64,000 bases of DNA, from assembly GCA_964587105.1 (NCBI GenBank), contig CAZPKG010000002.1, positions 62,001-126,000 of the forward strand, written 5' to 3'. A model generated the notes under the pieces. The model made no database searches and was not told the origin of the DNA. It saw nothing but the letters and a program-made list of their open reading frames with translations. Position 1 is the first letter of the stretch; each line of letters starts with the position of its first letter. The DNA is from JABWCQ01 sp964587105. GTDB lineage: Bacteria; Electryoneota; RPQS01. The translations under genes were made by a program, and so were the position numbers. Below are positions 59,760 to 64,000 of this stretch, piece after piece.

Positions 59760-61666
59760 CAGAATGCCGATCCCAACAAGATGTGAATCGCCCACTGTCG
59801 CTCGCCGAACTCGTTCTTGCGCAACTGATACCCGAAATCGGTGCGAATGGGGCCGATGAGCGTCAGAAATCTTAATCCTGTGCCAACGGTAGTGTAGAGA
59901 TTATTTATTCTTGCGTCGCGCGCTTCGGGCCAGACATTACCGGTGTCAGTGAACAAAATAAGTGCGACAGGTCCCCATACGTCGCGCTGAACTTCAACGG
60001 TGCCGAAGATCGAGTGATTACCGCCGAGCACAAGCTTATCGTCATCGGCAGCGCGTGGGCCAATCAAGTTGCGGCCCCAACCGCGGATGTTGGAAACTCC
60101 GCCCAAACGAAAGCGTTCGTTGATCGGTGTTTCGCTCGATTCGTGCAGTGGTCCCATGAAGCCGACTTCGCTGCGCATAGCGATAACTGTGGAGCGGTTC
60201 AGCGGCATCAAGACGCGGCCACCGATTGTTGCGCGCCACCAACGATCATCGAGTTTCCAGAGCAGTCCCGATTCCGCGAGCGACAAGCTAACAACCTGTC
60301 CCCGGCGCGGCACAAGTGGGTTGTCACGCGTATCCCAACCGAATGCGAAACTCTCAATTGAAATGGAGCTTGTAACGCTCTGGCTGCCGACCGAGTCCAC
60401 TTTGACGTCCTGTCGACCAAACTTGTTCGACAATGAAACGGCGACTTTCGGCAGCGGAGAAGAGGAGATGCTCGTTTGCGCGGACGACGTGCGAACAATT
60501 GTTCCGACGTTGTATTGATACTCCCACGACGGAGAAATCGTGACATCGGTAACGTCAAAGGGGGTGTGCGGCCAGAAGAGGGAGAAGCCGATTTTGCGGT
60601 CGATCTCTTTGGGATCATTGAACAATCCGGCGGTGTCCAACCTTTGGGGGTCGCTCAACAGTTTTGAGACCGCCGTTTCGAGCGTGAATCTGCGTCCACG
60701 TCCGAAGAAATTCAGATCGCTCAGCTCGCCGGAGAGGTGAACGCTTTCTTCGGTGTCGTAGCCCGCGCCGGTTCGCACAATATAGCGGTTGCCTTCTTCG
60801 GTGCGGATCAGCACGTCGAGCGTATCGGAAGGCTGTTTCAAATCAACGTCCGCGCGCACCATGCGAAAGGTTTCGAGCCTAAGTAGTTTCTTGCGCGTTT
60901 CGTCGAGCAGGAGCGGGGAATAGGGTGTGTACTCGCGATAGGCCAGCTCGCGGCGCGCGGTGCCTTCGGCGACCTGTTTAAGTCCAGTGATGCGAGTCTG
61001 GCCAAAGCGGCAAAACGGCCCGGCTTTCAGGTTGAATACAACATCGGCGGAGTCGTTGACGACGTTAAGCGTATCAAAAGTTACGTCGGCGCGCGCGTGT
61101 CCGATTAAGCGGAGTTTGTAGCGCAGCGTATCGGCGGCGATTTGAAGTTCGGTTTGTGATAGACGCTTACCGAGATGAATGGGCAATCTTTCCGACCACC
61201 GCGCTGAGTCAACACCGGCTTTTGATCCGTCGGTTTGGCGCATACTCCAATGTTTGAGAATGAGCGGCGCGCCTTCATCAATTTGAACGACTAAGCGTAA
61301 ATCTTCCTTATCTTCACGCGGGAGGACTCTGCCGATCACAACGGCATGCGGAAAGCCTTCATGCGCATAGAATTTCTCAACGCGCAAGAGATCGGCGGCA
61401 AAGTCTTCAGCGTAGAACGTTGAGCGCGAACCGATGGGGACGTAGCGGCGCAGCCAAGTCGGTTTTTCGGTGGCCATGATGTCCAGCACGTCCTGCCGCG
61501 CGAACGCATGAATGCCGGGGAACTCGATGACGCGAATGGGCCAACCGGTATAACGTTGCCAACTCTCATACTCTTCGAGCGTGAATCCGGCGCGCGCCGG
61601 AGCCGTCGAGCACACGAGCAAGAGGAGAACTGCAAGGGCAGGAATATATCGGGATAGATTACGCAT
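59759..61666 (-). CDS. tamA: TamA/BamA-like outer-membrane assembly protein
   Basis: A 635-residue Omp85 protein. Signal peptide YIPALAVLLLLVCSTAPARA. Three to four POTRA-like units occupy residues ~40-320 (RVIEFPGIHAFARQDVLDIMATEKPTWLRRYVPIGSRSTFYAEDFAADLLRVEKFYAHEGFPHAVV; FGQTRITGLKQVAEGTARRELAYREYTPYSPLLLDETRKKLLRLETFRMVRADVDLKQPSD). The barrel follows with GWDTRDNPLVPRRGQVVSLSL and the L6 motif FRLGGVSNIRGWGR, ending LLGSAF with terminal F. First gene of the operon, coupled to tamB through a one-base overlap; together they form the TAM complex. Confidence 0.92.
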   Translation of the reverse strand: MRNLSRYIPALAVLLLLVCSTAPARAGFTLEEYESWQRYTGWPIRVIEFPGIHAFARQDVLDIMATEKPTWLRRYVPIGSRSTFYAEDFAADLLRVEKFYAHEGFPHAVVIGRVLPREDKEDLRLVVQIDEGAPLILKHWSMRQTDGSKAGVDSARWSERLPIHLGKRLSQTELQIAADTLRYKLRLIGHARADVTFDTLNVVNDSADVVFNLKAGPFCRFGQTRITGLKQVAEGTARRELAYREYTPYSPLLLDETRKKLLRLETFRMVRADVDLKQPSDTLDVLIRTEEGNRYIVRTGAGYDTEESVHLSGELSDLNFFGRGRRFTLETAVSKLLSDPQRLDTAGLFNDPKEIDRKIGFSLFWPHTPFDVTDVTISPSWEYQYNVGTIVRTSSAQTSISSSPLPKVAVSLSNKFGRQDVKVDSVGSQSVTSSISIESFAFGWDTRDNPLVPRRGQVVSLSLAESGLLWKLDDRWWRATIGGRVLMPLNRSTVIAMRSEVGFMGPLHESSETPINERFRLGGVSNIRGWGRNLIGPRAADDDKLVLGGNHSIFGTVEVQRDVWGPVALILFTDTGNVWPEARDARINNLYTTVGTGLRFLTLIGPIRTDFGYQLRKNEFGERQWAIHILLGSAF

Positions 61667-61718
61667 GTAACCTTGAAATTAGGCGAAAATCAAGCGGAAA
61701 AGCAAGACTCTTGGAACG

Positions 61719-61748
61719 AAAACGGCCCGTCTGTGTGACGGGCCGCTC
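61719..61748 (-). terminator. Terminator after the pseudo-dynamin gene
   Basis: GCGGCCCGTC-ACACA-GACGGGCCG then TTTTCGTTCC on the minus strand. Confidence 0.85.
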
Positions 61749-61769
61749 ATAAATTGAAGAGATTGGAGG

Positions 61770-63323
61770 CTAATCGGCAGGGGCGTATCTGCGGAACCAG
61801 CGTCGCTGACTCCAGCCGCGCAGGAGTTGCGACGCGCGCTTGGACGGTTCCTGGCGCGTGTCTTCGCGATCGCCTTCGAGCATTGCGGTGAGTCGGTCAA
61901 TACCGGTTAACCCAGTGCGCAGGGCCTCGATGTCAGGCAATCCGAGGTTCGCTTGTCCGGCAGCGATTTGCAGGCGCACACGCTGTTCGACAGAATGCAG
62001 CATTCGATCTGTCCACTGGAGAAAATCCTGCTCGATCAACTGCTGCACGGTTTTGTTTGCGCGGGTAATTTGCGCGCGTCGGGCGGCGGAGATTTCCTCT
62101 TTCTTGCCGGTCAACGAACCGACAAGACCTGAGCGCTCACCTCCGCCTTCGGGAAAGATGCGCTTCTGGTTCAACTCTTCTTCGATTAGCGGAACCAACG
62201 CTGCGGGATTCCAGCGCATTTCAACTTCTTTGAGCGAGATCGAGCGCAACTCAACACGAACAGCAAGAGCGCCGAGGCCTTGCACAAATTCACCGAGGCG
62301 CTCGGTTAATAATTCATGCAGCGGTTTCCACAGCGATGGGAGCGACAAGGCTTGCAGATAGGTGCTCGTTTGCGGCCCGGGCTGACGGGGATCAAGCAGC
62401 GCCGCGACGGCGGGACCGCTCGATTTCTTGCCGAAGAAATCATCCAGCACATTGCGGATTCCGTTGCTCCAGTTGCGGCGGTATTCACCGAGCGTTTGGC
62501 GCGTCGTCTGCAAACGCATGTTCTGGCGATCGATTTCAATCGTATATTGCTGACGCAGCGAGTCGAGTTGATCCACTAACCGCGGCATGATAAACTGCCA
62601 CGTGGCCGCATGAACGGCTTCGCGTTCTTCGAATGATTGCTCGCGCATCGCATAGAGTTCGCTGAAGAGCTTCGGCCTGACGTCATCGCGGACAATTTCA
62701 GTTGCGGCAAGCTGATGCGCGACCATGCCGGGGCGCGAGTACCAACCATGAAATGCGCCGGGAATTTCATCACCGATAAATACCATTACCTGCGCGCCGA
62801 CCATTGCTTCCAAAACGCTTGGCGCACCGGAGTGCAATGCCAGAGCTTGCACGTCGGGAAGCCACGCGAACCGCCATTGCGCGTCGGACTCGATCTCGCG
62901 GCGCATTACAGTGACGCGGTCGGGCGGAAGCGCCGTCGATAAGAGTGCGCTGAGTGCGGATTCGGAAAGTTCTCGTTCAGTTGCGCCGAACTGCACCGTC
63001 ATGCGGGGCGTGCGACTGGGCTCGACCCACCACATAATAGGCGTTTCGGGCACATCGTAGAACTCAGTCTTTATGCCCAGACAATGTGCGAAATCAGCCG
63101 CCATCGCGGCATCGCCGCCGAGCAGCGTCATCACGGGCCGTTCATCGCAAACTTTGCTGAATGCTTCAAGCACCGGCAGACGCAGATTCGTCTCGCGGCA
63201 AAGCGTAAGCATCTCCAGCATATGCGGCGCGGCGATTGCGCTCGTATCGTGATCTGATTGAGCAAGCAGGTTTGCCAGAAAAGCGTGAGCGCTTTGGGCC
63301 GATCTATAGAATCGTTCGGACAT
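61770..63323 (-). CDS. Unrecognised protein, possibly a degenerate dynamin-like GTPase
   Basis: 517 residues without a family I recognise. A helical start (FYRSAQSAHAFLANLLAQSD ... LPVLEAFSKVCDERP) leads to VMTLLGGDAAMAADFAHCLG, placed where dynamin-like proteins have the P-loop but lacking GKS. Next come TPIMWWVEPSRTPRMTVQFG (where switch I and its Thr would be), FAWLPDVQAL (where DTPG would be) and AQVMVFIGDEIPGA. A long helical C-terminus follows, with EFVQGLGALAVRVE and KKEEISAARRAQITRANKTVQQLIEQDFLQWTDRMLHSVEQRV. If the reading is right, nucleotide binding is lost. GGAG precedes the ATG, 13 bases after the coiled-coil gene. Confidence 0.6.
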   Translation of the reverse strand: MSERFYRSAQSAHAFLANLLAQSDHDTSAIAAPHMLEMLTLCRETNLRLPVLEAFSKVCDERPVMTLLGGDAAMAADFAHCLGIKTEFYDVPETPIMWWVEPSRTPRMTVQFGATERELSESALSALLSTALPPDRVTVMRREIESDAQWRFAWLPDVQALALHSGAPSVLEAMVGAQVMVFIGDEIPGAFHGWYSRPGMVAHQLAATEIVRDDVRPKLFSELYAMREQSFEEREAVHAATWQFIMPRLVDQLDSLRQQYTIEIDRQNMRLQTTRQTLGEYRRNWSNGIRNVLDDFFGKKSSGPAVAALLDPRQPGPQTSTYLQALSLPSLWKPLHELLTERLGEFVQGLGALAVRVELRSISLKEVEMRWNPAALVPLIEEELNQKRIFPEGGGERSGLVGSLTGKKEEISAARRAQITRANKTVQQLIEQDFLQWTDRMLHSVEQRVRLQIAAGQANLGLPDIEALRTGLTGIDRLTAMLEGDREDTRQEPSKRASQLLRGWSQRRWFRRYAPAD

Positions 63324-63336
63324 TAAGTTGCTCCGC

Positions 63337-64000
63337 TTACAGGCCTAAGAATGAGAAGAAATTATAGTGCAGTGCAACCTGCAGCACGACGCCGCCGATA
63401 ATCAATCCGGTGATAAGTTTGAATTTCTTCTTGGCCTCGGTTTCCTGCTGCTCTAATTTGGAGACCATTTCGGCGCGCAGCGCGGTTTGGCGCTCGGCCT
63501 GCGTGTTTTCGATGAACTCAAATTTCGACTGCACAAGCTGAATCACTTCACGGCGGAAGGCGGGTAGATCACTGCGCTGGAGTTTTTCAAGTTCCGCGTA
63601 GGTCGTCATGTGCATTTGCGTAATCTCGGTGAGCTTGGTCTGCTCGGCGCCTTCGATGCGGCGCAATTCTCCGCGCAAATCGATTAGCGATTTTGACAGC
63701 TCTTCGCGGGTTTCCTGCACCGACTTTGACGAATGTGAGAAATTCTTGTCGTGATCAGACTGTGAGCGGCGGACGGCTTCAAGCATCTGTCCGTGCTTTT
63801 CCATCATTTTGTTGAGCAGCGGATAGAATTTCTTTTGGGTCTCGGTTTCATTCCGCATCTCCTGCATGACGGTCAGGATGTTCGTCGCGTCACCGGCAAT
63901 GCCTTGCAGAGCAAGCTGGTTGCTCTGGTGCATCGTCTCGACGAATTTCGAATAGCGTTCGAGGGCTTGCGGAACCGAGCGAATCTGTTCAAGGAATTTG
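63337..64000 (-). CDS. Coiled-coil protein with C-terminal membrane anchor (5' end missing)
   Basis: The frame is open to the window edge (upstream codons read KFLEQIRSVPQALERYSKFVET), so the true start lies beyond 64000. The visible ~220 residues are almost entirely amphipathic helix with heptad-like spacing (EMRNETETQKKFYPLLNKMMEKHGQMLEAVRRSQSDHDKNF ... SKSLIDLRGELRRIEGAEQTKLTEITQ ... ERQTALRAEMVSKLEQQETEAKKKFK). They end in one membrane helix (LITGLIIGGVVLQVALHYNFFSFLGL). Family unknown. It is co-transcribed with the putative pseudo-dynamin gene 13 bases downstream. Confidence 0.7.
   Translation of the reverse strand, partial: KFLEQIRSVPQALERYSKFVETMHQSNQLALQGIAGDATNILTVMQEMRNETETQKKFYPLLNKMMEKHGQMLEAVRRSQSDHDKNFSHSSKSVQETREELSKSLIDLRGELRRIEGAEQTKLTEITQMHMTTYAELEKLQRSDLPAFRREVIQLVQSKFEFIENTQAERQTALRAEMVSKLEQQETEAKKKFKLITGLIIGGVVLQVALHYNFFSFLGL

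Noticed and set aside
1..64000. tRNA and rRNA genes
   Set aside because: I looked for T-arm and acceptor patterns and rRNA landmarks in the gaps and saw none; a covariance-model scan (tRNAscan-SE, Infernal) would be decisive.

Overview
The window looks like a chromosomal stretch from an uncultured, diderm bacterium of the FCB supergroup. Nine genes encode exported proteins, at least eight of which end in a Por/type-IX-secretion (T9SS type A) sorting domain with the Y/F-PNPFN signature. The outer-membrane Omp85/TamB machinery is present, lysine and peptidoglycan precursors appear to be made by the DapL/DapF branch, and promoters follow a sigma70-like pattern (TTG-type -35, 17 bp, TATATT). I cannot name the phylum from sequence alone; Zixibacteria, KSB1, Electryonea and similar lineages are plausible. 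I saw no rRNA, tRNA or CRISPR array.

Layout. 1-428: 3' end of an NtrC-type sigma54 activator. 429-3330: AT-rich island with a complete C-protein-controlled type II restriction-modification system, bordered on the left by a ~250 bp repeat that recurs inverted at 45.1-45.4 kb. 3.3-5.7 kb: FMN hydroxyacid oxidase, MarR regulator, YceI. 5.8-7.9 kb: a frameshifted exported beta-propeller gene next to a cluster of intergenic repeats (spurious 'HPERSEGS' and 'AGVPPAP' types). 7.9-10.3 kb: DmeF-like metal exporter and two secreted proteins. 10.7-16.7 kb: two large tandem-duplicated Cys-rich surface proteins with a gene-conversion tract. 16.8-20.1 kb: endonuclease IV, a double cupredoxin and a haem-c outer-membrane protein. 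20.2-30.5 kb: housekeeping block (dapF, dapL, GDPD, ATP-grasp, CBS, rsgA, PGPGW, CPA2 antiporter, aldehyde dehydrogenase). 30.6-36.1 kb: four exported proteins, three with a CX3CH motif and one cupredoxin. 36.1-38.9 kb: thioredoxin, VOC, cupin, PD40 protein. 39.0-39.6 kb: a REP-associated transposase flanked by perfect 34-bp inverted REPs. 39.7-41.4 kb: two RRM RNA-binding proteins sharing a structured 5' leader, then a small HTH protein. 41.6-44.9 kb: membrane protein, methyltransferase, fused glycosyltransferase-HAD phosphatase. 45.5-50.4 kb: two secreted repeat proteins and a chemoreceptor. 50.7-53.2 kb: a candidate small RNA and a secreted PepF. 53.3-61.7 kb: operon tamA-tamB-second Omp85-pyrD-TPR lipoprotein. 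61.8-64.0 kb: two linked genes that may encode a degenerate dynamin-like protein and a coiled-coil membrane partner.

Genes working together. The C protein probably times expression of the nuclease after the methylase. DapL and DapF act in successive steps. The TamA/TamB/Omp85 operon inserts or supplies the outer membrane through which the T9SS clients pass. The CX3CH proteins, cupredoxins and haem-c barrel suggest extracellular redox chemistry, but this is inference. The strongest candidates for undescribed biology are the covarying RNA leader before the two RRM genes, the RAYT/REP element with dispersed solo REPs, the 250-bp inverted repeat pair, the orphan sRNA unit at 50.8-50.9 kb, and the pseudo-dynamin/coiled-coil pair.
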